Positions 9,365 through 18,890 of a stretch of 37,467 bases of DNA are shown in pieces. Positions within the stretch are counted from its first letter, which is position 1. The number at the start of each line of letters is the position of its first letter. Origin of the DNA: Candidatus Gastranaerophilales bacterium (GTDB lineage: Bacteria > Cyanobacteriota > Vampirovibrionia > Gastranaerophilales > Gastranaerophilaceae); contig CANQJQ010000004.1 in NCBI GenBank assembly GCA_947624265.1, positions 1-37,467 on the forward strand, given 5' to 3'. The translations under genes were made by a program, and so were the position numbers. The notes beneath the pieces were generated by a model, which saw nothing but the letters and a program-made list of their open reading frames with translations, did no database searches and was not told the origin of the DNA.

Positions 9365-10561
9365 ATGAAACGTGTTATTGAAATAATTTTAACCGTACTT
9401 ATAATAATTATTATTCTGCCTTTTACTTTGCATTCAAATAAACAAAATCAAAAGACCATAACAATAACCTTGTGGACACTGCAATTAGGTACTTTTGATA
9501 AATATATAAATAATATAATAAATGAATACGAAACATTACATAAAAATATAAAAATAAAATGGATAGATGTTCCATATAGTGAAGGTGAAAAAAGAACTCT
9601 TGCTTCAATATTAACGGATAACCCGCCTGATTTAGTAAATTTAACACCTGATTTTTCGCTTCTTTTAGCTCAAAAAAATGCTCTTTATACGTTTGATAAA
9701 GAAAAACTAAACCAATTTTTACCATCATTACTTGAAACATTAAAATATAATGATAAATATTTCGGTGTTCCTTTTTATGCGACATCGGCTGTAACATTAT
9801 ATAATTCCGAATTAACAAATGATAAACCCAACTCATACGATGAGTTATTTAAACTATCCGCCTCAAACGGTACTTATGTAACCATGATAAATTTTGCTGA
9901 AAATGATACTCTTTTAAAAATATTAAATAAATATAATATAAATTCATCACAAACAATTAATAACGAAAGAAGCATTCAACTTTTTACCGAATTTAAAAGA
10001 CTCTATGACAACAATCTTGTACCAAAAGAAAGTGTAACCCAAACGCACCGAGATGCACTTGAAAAATATATGTCAGGGCAATTGGAATATCTTGTAACCG
10101 GTGCAAATTTTATTAATATGATTAAAGAAAATGCACCTCAAGTATATAAAAATACAAAAATACTTCCGCAATTAACAGGCGATAGCGGGCTTTATGACTA
10201 TTCTTTAATGAATTTTGTCATTCCTAAAAAATCCAAACACCCAGATTATGCATTAGATTTTGCCCTGTATTTTACAAATAAAACAAATCAGCTTGAATTT
10301 GCAAAAATGACCCCCATTCTCCCTGCTAATAAAGAAGCACTTAAGGATAAATATTTTCAAACAGCTGAAAATGACGACTTATCGGCACAAGCAAGAATAA
10401 TCAGCGCAAAACAGCTAAATACATTGCAGCCTCCCTTATCATTTAAAAATAAAAAAGAACTTAATACATTATCAGCTAATTATATTCAGCAAATACTAAT
10501 AAATAACAGGTCAATAACTCCGGCACTTGATGATTTAAAAAAAGACTGGGAAAAACTTTAA
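9365..10561 (+). CDS. Extracellular solute-binding protein, family 1 (sugar ABC-type), orphan
   Basis: N-terminal hydrophobic segment, TITLWTLQLGTFDKYINNIINEYETLHKNIKIKWIDVPY, PPDLVNLTPDFSLLLAQ, FVIPKKSKHPDYALDFALYFTN. Confidence 0.85.
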   Translation: MKRVIEIILTVLIIIIILPFTLHSNKQNQKTITITLWTLQLGTFDKYINNIINEYETLHKNIKIKWIDVPYSEGEKRTLASILTDNPPDLVNLTPDFSLLLAQKNALYTFDKEKLNQFLPSLLETLKYNDKYFGVPFYATSAVTLYNSELTNDKPNSYDELFKLSASNGTYVTMINFAENDTLLKILNKYNINSSQTINNERSIQLFTEFKRLYDNNLVPKESVTQTHRDALEKYMSGQLEYLVTGANFINMIKENAPQVYKNTKILPQLTGDSGLYDYSLMNFVIPKKSKHPDYALDFALYFTNKTNQLEFAKMTPILPANKEALKDKYFQTAENDDLSAQARIISAKQLNTLQPPLSFKNKKELNTLSANYIQQILINNRSITPALDDLKKDWEKL

Positions 10562-10597
10562 TTGGAAAATAACCGATTTTGTTTTAAAATTAACACT

Positions 10598-11713
10598 ATG
10601 GAATATCTAAAGAAAATAACAATATTAGATAAATTTATACTAAAACAGGTTGCGGAAGTTTTTATACTTGGTATTATAGTTTTTACTTCAATTATATTTT
10701 CTTCTGATACTTTTATATCACTTATAAAACAGATATCTGAATATGGAATGCCCGTAAATATAGCATTTATGATAATCATGTTAAATCTTCCCGCTGTTAT
10801 AGTTATGACAATTCCAATGAGCGTACTTTTTTCAACGGTAATGACCGTCAATAAAATGTGCTTACAATCAGAATTAACTGTATTAAAAGCATGCGGGATA
10901 GGTATAAAAAGGATATCAAAACCTATATTTTATTTTGCAATTGTAATGGCGGTTCTTACATTTTTTATAAATGAAACAATTGTACCTTTGACTACATCTC
11001 AATCAAAAACTTTAGCGCTTTATGCCATTGTTCAAAGAAACATCCCCGAAGGCAAACATAACTTTACAATGAAAGAATTAAGAGACGGAAACTATCTTAA
11101 ACGTCTTTTTTATGTGGAAAAATGTGAAAATAAAGAATTTTCTAACGTTACCATATTAGATTTGTCAGATAATGATAAGGTTCAAATATTACAATCAAAA
11201 ACAGGAACCTCTGTGGTTGAAGGCTGGCAGTTTAACAACGCATCCGTATACACAATATCAAAAGAAGGCAAAACTTTAAATACTTCGTGGATTGAGAAAA
11301 CTATCATAGACTTTGGAAGTAATATACAACAGCAACTAGATAAAAAAAATGACGGTACTGACATGAATTTTATTCAGCTTTTACCGTACCTTTTTAATAA
11401 TAAGTCAGATTTATCTAAGGACACACTGGCAAAGTACAAAGTATGTTTTTGGGAAAAACTTGCACTTCCCGTTACAACCGTTGTTTTTGTTCTTTTGGGA
11501 ATTCCTCTTGCGATTACACCACCAAGAGTAAGACATAACAGGGGATTACTTTTCAGTATCGGAATTATTTTTATATACTATATAATTAGGGCTTTTTCTC
11601 TTTCTCTTGGGTATAATTCTACAATACCCGCTTTTGTTGCAGCCAATCTGCCAAATGTAGTTTTGGGCATTACAGGCTATTATTTGTATAAAAATAAATC
11701 GGAAAAAATATAA
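10598..11713 (+). CDS. LptF/LptG (YjgP/YjgQ) family permease
   Basis: MEYLKKITILDKFILKQVAEVFILG..., NLPAVIVMTIPMSVLFSTVMTVNKMCLQSELTVLKACGIGIKRI, C-terminal FVLLGIPLAITPPRVRHNRGLLFSIGI. The track start at TTG 10562 is probably too long; ATG 10598 is preferred. Confidence 0.88.
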   Translation: MEYLKKITILDKFILKQVAEVFILGIIVFTSIIFSSDTFISLIKQISEYGMPVNIAFMIIMLNLPAVIVMTIPMSVLFSTVMTVNKMCLQSELTVLKACGIGIKRISKPIFYFAIVMAVLTFFINETIVPLTTSQSKTLALYAIVQRNIPEGKHNFTMKELRDGNYLKRLFYVEKCENKEFSNVTILDLSDNDKVQILQSKTGTSVVEGWQFNNASVYTISKEGKTLNTSWIEKTIIDFGSNIQQQLDKKNDGTDMNFIQLLPYLFNNKSDLSKDTLAKYKVCFWEKLALPVTTVVFVLLGIPLAITPPRVRHNRGLLFSIGIIFIYYIIRAFSLSLGYNSTIPAFVAANLPNVVLGITGYYLYKNKSEKI

Positions 11714-11975
11714 TGTTAACTTTTGTTAACTTATAAAAAATCAATTTTATATATATTTAATATATACTTTATAAATAAATAAAAAATCTATTTAATATAA
11801 CAATTATATACAAATTTTAAAGACAAAACAGCAAAAAACCAATAAACATAGGCATTTCAAACTCAAAACACACAAAAAATGCAAATTATTAAAGACTTTA
11901 GGCAATTTTATAAAATAAAAATTTTTTATATTAATGTGGGTTAGTTAAAAGATTAACAGAAAAGGTAGGTTAGTT

Positions 11976-12494
11976 ATGGGTTATGCTCTGTTTACGAATC
12001 GAAAGATTCAGTTATCAAATTTAATCTTTACACTGCAATGTCAATTAGACAATATAATGACACAAAGGCAGTACTTATTAAACTTTTCTTCAAACATATC
12101 AGACGGAATAGTGACCGTAGAGGAAATGGCATCAGATCCTACAAACTTTAACAATTACAATGAGTATTTATATGGAGCTCAGGCCTGCATAGATACTCCG
12201 GACGATGAGGGCGGTATGGGAACAACTATAGGAGGTATCGGTGATTATGCCGCAACCGTTAATAACAGTGATGAATACCTAGCCTCAATTGCCAATATGA
12301 TAAACCAACCTGTATGCGAAGCATATGCAAAACAATGTTCAGACAAGCTGAACGCACTGGATAATCAGCTTGATATGCAGCAAAAACGAATTGAATCAAA
12401 AATTTCCGCTTTACAAACACAACTTCAATCTGTCGAAGACGCAGAAGGTAAAGCAATAGAAGCAGCAACCCCTCATTTTAGCGGGTTATGCTAA
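11976..12494 (+). CDS. MGYALF-family small helical protein, paralog A
   Basis: MGYALFTNRKIQL... and ...LQSVEDAEGKAIEAATPHFSGLC; same termini as the ORF at 21997-22464; own strong downstream terminator. Confidence 0.75.
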   Translation: MGYALFTNRKIQLSNLIFTLQCQLDNIMTQRQYLLNFSSNISDGIVTVEEMASDPTNFNNYNEYLYGAQACIDTPDDEGGMGTTIGGIGDYAATVNNSDEYLASIANMINQPVCEAYAKQCSDKLNALDNQLDMQQKRIESKISALQTQLQSVEDAEGKAIEAATPHFSGLC

Positions 12495-12530
12495 ACAAAA
12501 ATTATAACTAACCAAAACTAACCGATTTAT

Positions 12531-12556
12531 AAACGACCTAAAGGTCGTTTTTTTTT
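12531..12556 (+). terminator. Intrinsic terminator of MGYALF paralog A
   Basis: AAACGACC-TAAA-GGTCGTTT followed by a T-run to 12556. Confidence 0.9.
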
Positions 12557-13244
12557 AGTTTTCAACAATAGTTTTCGGAGAATATCCTTGATTTTTTAAA
12601 TTATTAATAAGTTCTGCCGCTTTATCCGAATCTGAAAAAGAACCAAGTTGAACAATATAAGTGCCTTTAACCGATTTAACAAAAGGCATCAAGTTTGGAT
12701 TATCATTGCTTATTTTATTTTGAACAGACATAGCTTCATCAATACTTGAATAATTTCCCAAATATACTTTTGTCCATGCAGGTTTTGGGAGAGGAATTAC
12801 TTGTTTGGGGGGTTGAACACTATCAGTAATTTGAGGTTTATTTGATTTAATTTCATCAAATTTCGGTTTGGGCGGATTTTGAATTACATTTTTGTCTGCA
12901 GGAACATTGACCTCGGCAGAACCAATATCATCAAAATCTTTTATGGAATCTTTACTTATTTCATCTTCTTTAACAGAAACAGTAGGCATATCATCTTCCA
13001 TCTGAATCCATTTTAAACGTTCATCAACCGGTTTAACATCAGTATCCATATCAGAATCAGATAGGGTTAAATTCTCATTTGAACCGATAGACACATCTAT
13101 ATCAGGTGAATATGATTTTATCAAATTAGTTATAAAAAATAAGGCACCAACAAAAACAAATGCAAAAAGATAAAAAAGTCCGAAAGATTTTTTTCTTTTT
13201 CTTTTTTTACGTTTTATTTGCGGATTATTTTCTTGATTTTCCAT
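12555..13244 (-). CDS. SPOR-domain membrane protein
   Basis: Single N-terminal TM (SFGLFYLFAFVFVGALFFITNLI), low-complexity linker, C-terminal KVYLGNYSSIDEAMSVQNKIS...TYIVQLGSFSDSDKAAELINNLKNQGYSPKTIVE typical of SPOR. Confidence 0.85.
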   Translation of the reverse strand: MENQENNPQIKRKKRKRKKSFGLFYLFAFVFVGALFFITNLIKSYSPDIDVSIGSNENLTLSDSDMDTDVKPVDERLKWIQMEDDMPTVSVKEDEISKDSIKDFDDIGSAEVNVPADKNVIQNPPKPKFDEIKSNKPQITDSVQPPKQVIPLPKPAWTKVYLGNYSSIDEAMSVQNKISNDNPNLMPFVKSVKGTYIVQLGSFSDSDKAAELINNLKNQGYSPKTIVEN

Positions 13245-13807
13245 TATATAACACCCCTAACTTTTGAAGCAGCCAAGTTTATATCGTTTAATTCTTCTTT
13301 ATAAGTCAAAAGAAGTTCATTAGCAAATTCTTTAATGTCTTTAATCCCTACATCATTTACTAAATCAGCCGCATTAACAGGGGCACCTTCAGCATCAATA
13401 TTTAATCCGAAATGTATTAAAGTTGAAGTAACAGACTTAGTAGCTATCGAAACAGACAATTTCTTATTATTAATAAATAAATCATCACCGTCTCTCTTAA
13501 TATTTACATTGGGGAATTTTTTTTCAATTAATTCCTTTGTAATTGTTACCAAAAGTCTTTGTTTATATACGGTCTCAATAAGTGAAGAATTAAAATTTTC
13601 CTCTATAATATTAAGCATTTGCTTACTATATATAGGTTCATTATTTATAACATCTTCTATATCAACCATATGATTAAGATTAACTTCGCATTCACCGACG
13701 AAAGCAATTATCGCATTGCCCATAATTTTAAAATTTTTATATATCCAATGCGGCGATAACTGTTCCCCTGTATATTTTATTTTTTTATCAACAAAAATTG
13801 TTTGCAT
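13244..13807 (-). CDS. DUF366 (COG2029)-like conserved protein
   Basis: MQTIFVDKKIKYTGEQLSPHWIYKNFKIMGNAIIAFVGECEVNLNHMVDIEDV...: pattern recalled for DUF366. ATG at 13807 preferred over 13822; stop overlaps the SPOR start (TAATG). Confidence 0.75.
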   Translation of the reverse strand: MQTIFVDKKIKYTGEQLSPHWIYKNFKIMGNAIIAFVGECEVNLNHMVDIEDVINNEPIYSKQMLNIIEENFNSSLIETVYKQRLLVTITKELIEKKFPNVNIKRDGDDLFINNKKLSVSIATKSVTSTLIHFGLNIDAEGAPVNAADLVNDVGIKDIKEFANELLLTYKEELNDINLAASKVRGVI

Positions 13808-13814
13808 AATTAAC

Positions 13815-14501
13815 CTAATCAAATAACTGTTTAATTATATCATATCTGTTATTAAATTCCAGCGCCCGTTTTAATCGCATACAAGATTCACACTTGCCGC
13901 AATGTTTTTCATAACCGTTATAACAGCTGAAAATAAGATTAAACGGAATTTCAAGTTCTAATCCTTGTTTAACAATTTGTTCCTTATTCATATTAATCAA
14001 TGGAGCAATAAGGGTTACATCTTTATTTGAAGAAAATTTTAATGAAGAATTAACGGAATTAATAAAGTTAACGGAATTGTCTTTGAAGGTAACAGCTTCT
14101 TCCTTATTAGCTCCAATAACAATTTGGTCATATTCCAAAGCCTCGGCAAAGCATGCGGCGATATTAACAAACAATCCGTTTCTATTGGGAACCCAGACTA
14201 ATTTAGCGGATTCTTTTGCAGAATCAATATTGTCTATATCAAATTTATTTATTTCAGGTACTTTGTATGAATTATTTAAAGCCGAGTTTGATATTTCTTT
14301 AAGCCAATCTAAATCAATAATTTTATGTTTTATTTTATAAAAACGTGAAATATTTTCAGATGCAGTTTTTTCGGATTCAAAAGATTTTTGACCGTAATTA
14401 AAAGTTAAAGCTAAAATTTCAGAAGAGGAATTAGCAACAATAGCCAAACTTACTACAGAATCTAACCCGCCTGATAATAAGACAATGCTTTTATTCTTCA
14501 T
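13815..14501 (-). CDS. queC: 7-cyano-7-deazaguanine synthase
   Basis: MKNKSIVLLSGGLDSVVSLAIV (PP-loop SGGLDS), LTFNYGQKS, VWVPNRNGLFVNIAACFAEAL, CYNGYEKHCGKCESCMRLKRAL (zinc Cys cluster). Start at 14501 rather than 14531. Confidence 0.96.
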   Translation of the reverse strand: MKNKSIVLLSGGLDSVVSLAIVANSSSEILALTFNYGQKSFESEKTASENISRFYKIKHKIIDLDWLKEISNSALNNSYKVPEINKFDIDNIDSAKESAKLVWVPNRNGLFVNIAACFAEALEYDQIVIGANKEEAVTFKDNSVNFINSVNSSLKFSSNKDVTLIAPLINMNKEQIVKQGLELEIPFNLIFSCYNGYEKHCGKCESCMRLKRALEFNNRYDIIKQLFD

Positions 14502-15477
14502 TTGAGTCTTGAGCCTCTTCACATTCATCATTTCTTAAATCATCCTGAAGTTTCAAAGCCTCTGATTTTGCAACGTCAGTATAATTTTCCGAAAAAACAA
14601 TTTCATTTAAAATATCATCACCCAATAAATTATACAAAGCTATAACAGCATTTTGAACAACTTCTCTGTTATTATCCTGAAGCATATTTTTAATTAAATC
14701 GACAGCCCTGTCATCATCAGAGTTCATTAAAACCTCAATTGCATTTATTCTTATTTGCGGTGATTCATCTTTTAATGATTTTACCAATGCATTAAAAACC
14801 CTGTCCCCTTTGAAATTTAATTTATTTAAAGCCTCCAATGCCCTTTCTTTTAAAAAAGTAAACTTATCGGCAAAACCTTTTTTTGATTCCAAAATTGATA
14901 CCAGAGAATCAACCGCTTTTTCATCTCCAAGCATACCGAGTGCCGAAACTGCAGATTCTTTAACATAAACAGAAGATTCAGATTCATCTTCAACTATATT
15001 CATTAAAGGAAGAACCGCATATTTATCTCCGATTTTACCTAATGCATCAGCACATGACAATTTTACTTTATAATTTTCTTCTTTTGAATTTAAACAGTAT
15101 AAAAGCGGATATACGGCTTGAGAATCTTTTGTATTTGCCAATGCTTTAGTTATATTTACTCTAATTCTCGTGATGGCATCAATATCCGATAATCTTGATG
15201 CTAATTTATCTTTCATAATTAAAGAGTCAATTAAAACAGCTCTGCTTGATTTATCCTTATATTTATCAATTTTTTGAAGCAGAAACATTAAAATTTCATA
15301 GTTATCAGAATGTTCAAAAAAATAATTATAAATTAATATTAAATATTCACTTGGGTAATCTTTTGATAAAGCAATAATTTTTTCAATTGACTCTTTTGGA
15401 TTAGATGAATCAACTATACTACATTCCAGCGCTAATTGTTCAAAAGGTAAATTAATATTTTCTTCCATAAGATACAC
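14491..15477 (-). CDS. HEAT-repeat protein
   Basis: Repeated A-x-x-ALGxIGDxxAVxPLxxxxxDE helical units (ADALGKIGDKYAVLPLMNIVEDE, VSALGMLGDEKAVDSLVSILES, IEVLMNSDDDRAVDLIKNMLQD). ATG at 15468 is an alternative start. Confidence 0.85.
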   Translation of the reverse strand: MYLMEENINLPFEQLALECSIVDSSNPKESIEKIIALSKDYPSEYLILIYNYFFEHSDNYEILMFLLQKIDKYKDKSSRAVLIDSLIMKDKLASRLSDIDAITRIRVNITKALANTKDSQAVYPLLYCLNSKEENYKVKLSCADALGKIGDKYAVLPLMNIVEDESESSVYVKESAVSALGMLGDEKAVDSLVSILESKKGFADKFTFLKERALEALNKLNFKGDRVFNALVKSLKDESPQIRINAIEVLMNSDDDRAVDLIKNMLQDNNREVVQNAVIALYNLLGDDILNEIVFSENYTDVAKSEALKLQDDLRNDECEEAQDSNEE

Positions 15478-15538
15478 AATGTTATTACATGTATAGAATA
15501 AACAAAAAATATAACTATATCAAGTGTTCCTGCCAAAA

Positions 15539-16573
15539 TTAAAACTGATTTAAAAATCTGATATCATTATTAAAAAATAATCGAATATCATTAATTGCGT
15601 ATTTAAGCATAGTAAGACGTTCAACACCCATACCGAAAGCAAATCCGGAATATATTTCAGGATCAATTCCGACATTTCTGAGAACATTTGCATGCACCAT
15701 ACCTGCGCCCAATACTTCAAGCCATCCTGTTCCCGAGCATGTCCTGCACCCTTTACCCTGACACATTATACATTGTACGTCAACCTCAGCACTCGGCTCA
15801 GTAAAAGGGAAATAACTTGCTCTAAATCTTGTAGGTCTTGCACTTCCAAAGTAAATTCTGACAAACTCGTTTAAAACACCTTTTAAATCAGCAAATGTAA
15901 TATCTTTATCAACTAAAAGACCTTCAATTTGATGAAAGAGATTATTTTTACGCGCACTGACAGACTCACACCTGTAAACACGCCCGGGAGATATAACTCT
16001 TACAGGGGGTTTATGATTTAGCATCTGTCTGATTTGCGCACCGGATGTTTGACTTCTTAATATAACATTAGGAGCAACTTTCGTATAGAAAGTATCCTGC
16101 ATGTCTTTGGCCGGATGGTTCGGGGGAAAATTAAGCATATCAAAATTAATATATTCTGTTTCTACTTCAGGACTATATTCTGACGGCATGACAGAAAAAC
16201 CTAACCCCTGAAATATCTCAACTATCTCATTAACAGTTTGAGTTAAGGGATGTACTTTTCCCTGCGGTCTAAAGTCAGATGGCAGAGTAATATCAATTTT
16301 CTCTTTTTCAAGTTTTTTATCCAGTTCAATCTTATATAATTCTTTACTTTTTTCATTCAATAAACTGTCCAGTTCATTAAATACATTATTTGCCAAAGCA
16401 CCTACAACTCTTTTATCTTCATCAGATAAATCTTTGAGATTTTTCTTAATTGAATTTAATTCACCTTTACGGCTTAAATACTTTAATCTTACTTCATCCA
16501 AGTCTTGAGAAGATTTGGATAGATTAATTTCTTCTTTTGCGGATTTTAATATTAATTCTAATTTATCTTTCAT
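15539..16573 (-). CDS. pheS: Phenylalanine--tRNA ligase alpha subunit
   Basis: HPLTQTVNEIVEIFQGLGF, DTFY, LRSQTSGAQIRQM, GRVYRCESVSARKNNLFHQIEGL, FRASYFPFTEPSAEVDVQC, WLEVLGAGMVHANVL, GFAFGMGVERLTMLKY. Start at 16573 preferred over 16606. Confidence 0.97.
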   Translation of the reverse strand: MKDKLELILKSAKEEINLSKSSQDLDEVRLKYLSRKGELNSIKKNLKDLSDEDKRVVGALANNVFNELDSLLNEKSKELYKIELDKKLEKEKIDITLPSDFRPQGKVHPLTQTVNEIVEIFQGLGFSVMPSEYSPEVETEYINFDMLNFPPNHPAKDMQDTFYTKVAPNVILRSQTSGAQIRQMLNHKPPVRVISPGRVYRCESVSARKNNLFHQIEGLLVDKDITFADLKGVLNEFVRIYFGSARPTRFRASYFPFTEPSAEVDVQCIMCQGKGCRTCSGTGWLEVLGAGMVHANVLRNVGIDPEIYSGFAFGMGVERLTMLKYAINDIRLFFNNDIRFLNQF

Positions 16574-16652
16574 ATATGCCTCTTGTTTAATAAAATTATA
16601 AGACAAATAAAATTACATGTCATGATATACTGCTAAAGGCAGGAGACAGATT

Positions 16653-18185
16653 ATGAAACTAAAAAGTATTTTAATTATATTCGCAATTTTTTTGGCAAGT
16701 TCATGCTCATTAGCAGAAGATAAAAGTTTAAGAGAAATGTTTCAAAACAACGAAGCAGTAATATATTCGGTAAATATACGTACATTTAATGCAAATGATA
16801 CAAACGGTAACGGCATTATAGATTTTTCTCTTGGAGAAACATCAGGTTCTTTTATAAATGCAATAGATAGGCTGGATGAAATAAAAGGATTGGGAATAAA
16901 CACATTGCACTTATTACCTATTACTCCTGTCGGTAAAATAAAAGCACTTGGCACTGCAGGCTCTTTATATGCACTATCTGATTTTACTAACATAAATCCT
17001 CAGCTTTCAGACCCTCAAAGCGAACTGCACATAAAAGAACAGGTAAAATTATTTATTAACGAATGCCATAAACGTGGTATAAAAGTTATAGTTGATTTAC
17101 CAAGCTGCGGAGCATACGATTTATTTATAAACAGACCGGAATTATTTGTTACAAACGAAGACGGCACCCCCTATGTACCTGCAGATTGGGCGGATGTAAG
17201 ACTGTTTAAAGTGCCTGATAACAATACATTATTTAATTCCGATATATTTTATCTCCATAAATTTTTTATCAGTTTTGTACAATCCCTCGGTGCTGACGGG
17301 ATTAGAGCTGATGTAGCGACCATCAAACCGTACATTTTTTGGAAAGAACTTATAAAATTTGCCAGAGAAAAAAATCCAAATTTTTTATTTCTGGCTGAAG
17401 CATCCGAAAGCTGGACGAAACCTGCCTCTGATAAAGCATATTTTACGGATTATAAAAAACTTCTCGAAGCCGGTTTTGACGGATATTACGGGGATTACTT
17501 CGACTTAAAAAACTGGAATAGCATGACTGATTTAAAAAATTCAATAGAAACAAGAGAAAAATTTCTAAAAAAATATTCACAAAAAAAATCAGTAATAGGA
17601 AGTTTTGAGACACATGACGAAAAAAGTCCGCTTTTAGTCGGAGGTGAAAATTATTCCAAAATAATAATATGGCTCAACTCTACACTTCCTTTAAATCCAT
17701 ACTACGTAGATGGATTTTTGCAGGCTGATGATTATATTTACCCGTATTCAAATAAAAAAGCTTCTCAAACTTTTACCGATGATGAATACTATTATGTTCA
17801 TCAAGGTCAAATTGATATTTTTAACTTTTCAAGAAAGCCGGGGTCAGATAATAATATACTTATTAATGAACAAAAATTGGCAATGGATTTGCGCCAAAAT
17901 TGTCATGACATTATAACAAAAGGTAAATTCATTCCGCTTCCGAGCGATAATGATAATATATTTGCATACCAAAGGACTTACAATAAAAATTCCGTTGTAA
18001 TAATTATTAATAGAAATTTAGCAAATTCTCAAGACGTTAAAATAAATATAAAAAACCTTAATAAAAACTCGGATATTAAATTTATAAAAGATAAAGAAGA
18101 TAAAACCCTTATACAGTCAACATTTAGAGCCAAAATGAAACCTGCAGAAATAGTAGTTTTTACAATAAAACAATTAAAAAAATAA
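16653..18185 (+). CDS. GH13 alpha-amylase-family lipoprotein
   Basis: Lipobox LASSC near the N-terminus; VIYSVNIRTFN, INTLHLLPITPVGK, DGIRADVAT (nucleophile region), FLFLAEASE (acid/base region), SFETHDEKSP. Confidence 0.83.
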   Translation: MKLKSILIIFAIFLASSCSLAEDKSLREMFQNNEAVIYSVNIRTFNANDTNGNGIIDFSLGETSGSFINAIDRLDEIKGLGINTLHLLPITPVGKIKALGTAGSLYALSDFTNINPQLSDPQSELHIKEQVKLFINECHKRGIKVIVDLPSCGAYDLFINRPELFVTNEDGTPYVPADWADVRLFKVPDNNTLFNSDIFYLHKFFISFVQSLGADGIRADVATIKPYIFWKELIKFAREKNPNFLFLAEASESWTKPASDKAYFTDYKKLLEAGFDGYYGDYFDLKNWNSMTDLKNSIETREKFLKKYSQKKSVIGSFETHDEKSPLLVGGENYSKIIIWLNSTLPLNPYYVDGFLQADDYIYPYSNKKASQTFTDDEYYYVHQGQIDIFNFSRKPGSDNNILINEQKLAMDLRQNCHDIITKGKFIPLPSDNDNIFAYQRTYNKNSVVIIINRNLANSQDVKINIKNLNKNSDIKFIKDKEDKTLIQSTFRAKMKPAEIVVFTIKQLKK

Positions 18186-18225
18186 ATTATTTCAAGTATT
18201 TTCTTATGAATTTTTGTTAAAACTA

Positions 18226-18253
18226 TTGCCAAAACTTGAAATATAAGTATAAT
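18226..18253 (+). promoter_or_regulatory. Sigma70-type promoter of the HU gene
   Basis: TTGCCA (18226-18231), 16-bp spacer, TATAAT (18248-18253), then SD AGGAGG (18271-18276) and ATG at 18282. Confidence 0.7.
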
Positions 18254-18281
18254 TAATTTTGTAATACAAGAGGAGGTTCAT

Positions 18282-18554
18282 ATGAACAAAGAAGAATTAG
18301 TAAAAGAAGTTGCAAAAAAAGCAAAAGTTTCACAAAAAGCTGCTGCTGATGTATTAAGCGCAACTATCGACACAGTACAAAAAACTGTTGCTAAAGGTAA
18401 GAAAGTTACTTTAGTTGGTTTTGGTACTTTTGAAGCTCGCAAAAGAAAAGCTAGAACAGGACGTAACCCTCAAACAGGTGCTGCAATTAAAATTGCTGCA
18501 AAAACAGTTCCTGCTTTCTCAGCTGGTAAAAAATTCAAAGACGCTGTAAAATAG
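18282..18554 (+). CDS. hup: HU family DNA-binding protein
   Basis: MNKEELVKEVAKKAKVSQKAAADVLSATIDTVQ...VTLVGFGTFEARKRKARTGRNPQTGAAIKIAAKTVPAFSAGKKFKDAV. Confidence 0.97.
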   Translation: MNKEELVKEVAKKAKVSQKAAADVLSATIDTVQKTVAKGKKVTLVGFGTFEARKRKARTGRNPQTGAAIKIAAKTVPAFSAGKKFKDAVK

Positions 18555-18570
18555 TTTGTCTTTATAATAA

Positions 18571-18607
18571 AAAGTGAGGATTGATTTAATCAGTCCTCCT
18601 TTTTTTT
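18571..18607 (+). terminator. Intrinsic terminator of the HU gene
   Basis: GAGGATTGA-TTTAA-TCAGTCCTC stem (one G-T pair) followed by a T-run. Confidence 0.88.
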
Positions 18608-18608
18608 G

Positions 18609-18890
18609 TTAATTTAAAGCATGATTACAATTCGGACAAGTTTTTGCTGAAACTTTAACACTTGTATTACAATACGGACATATTTTATAAACTTCTCCAA
18701 TATCAGGATTACACAAATCTTTTTCCCTCTTCTTAACCTGAATTGTTCTGTATATATAAAATCCAATATATATTGCAACTAAAACAACTGCAAATGCTAA
18801 TGCCAAATAAAATAATTGTTTTGCGAAAATAACAACAAACAATATTATCAACATTAAAGTTGAACAACCTGAAATCTCATATTTATACAT
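18609..18890 (-). CDS. Small membrane protein with C-terminal zinc ribbon
   Basis: Hydrophobic helices then CPYCNTSVKVSAKTCPNCNHALN; 3' end abuts the HU terminator. Confidence 0.75.
   Translation of the reverse strand: MYKYEISGCSTLMLIILFVVIFAKQLFYLALAFAVVLVAIYIGFYIYRTIQVKKREKDLCNPDIGEVYKICPYCNTSVKVSAKTCPNCNHALN

Noticed and set aside
9423-9836. 137-aa minus ORF inside the solute-binding protein
   Set aside because: Antisense shadow ORF; the + strand protein matches a known family.
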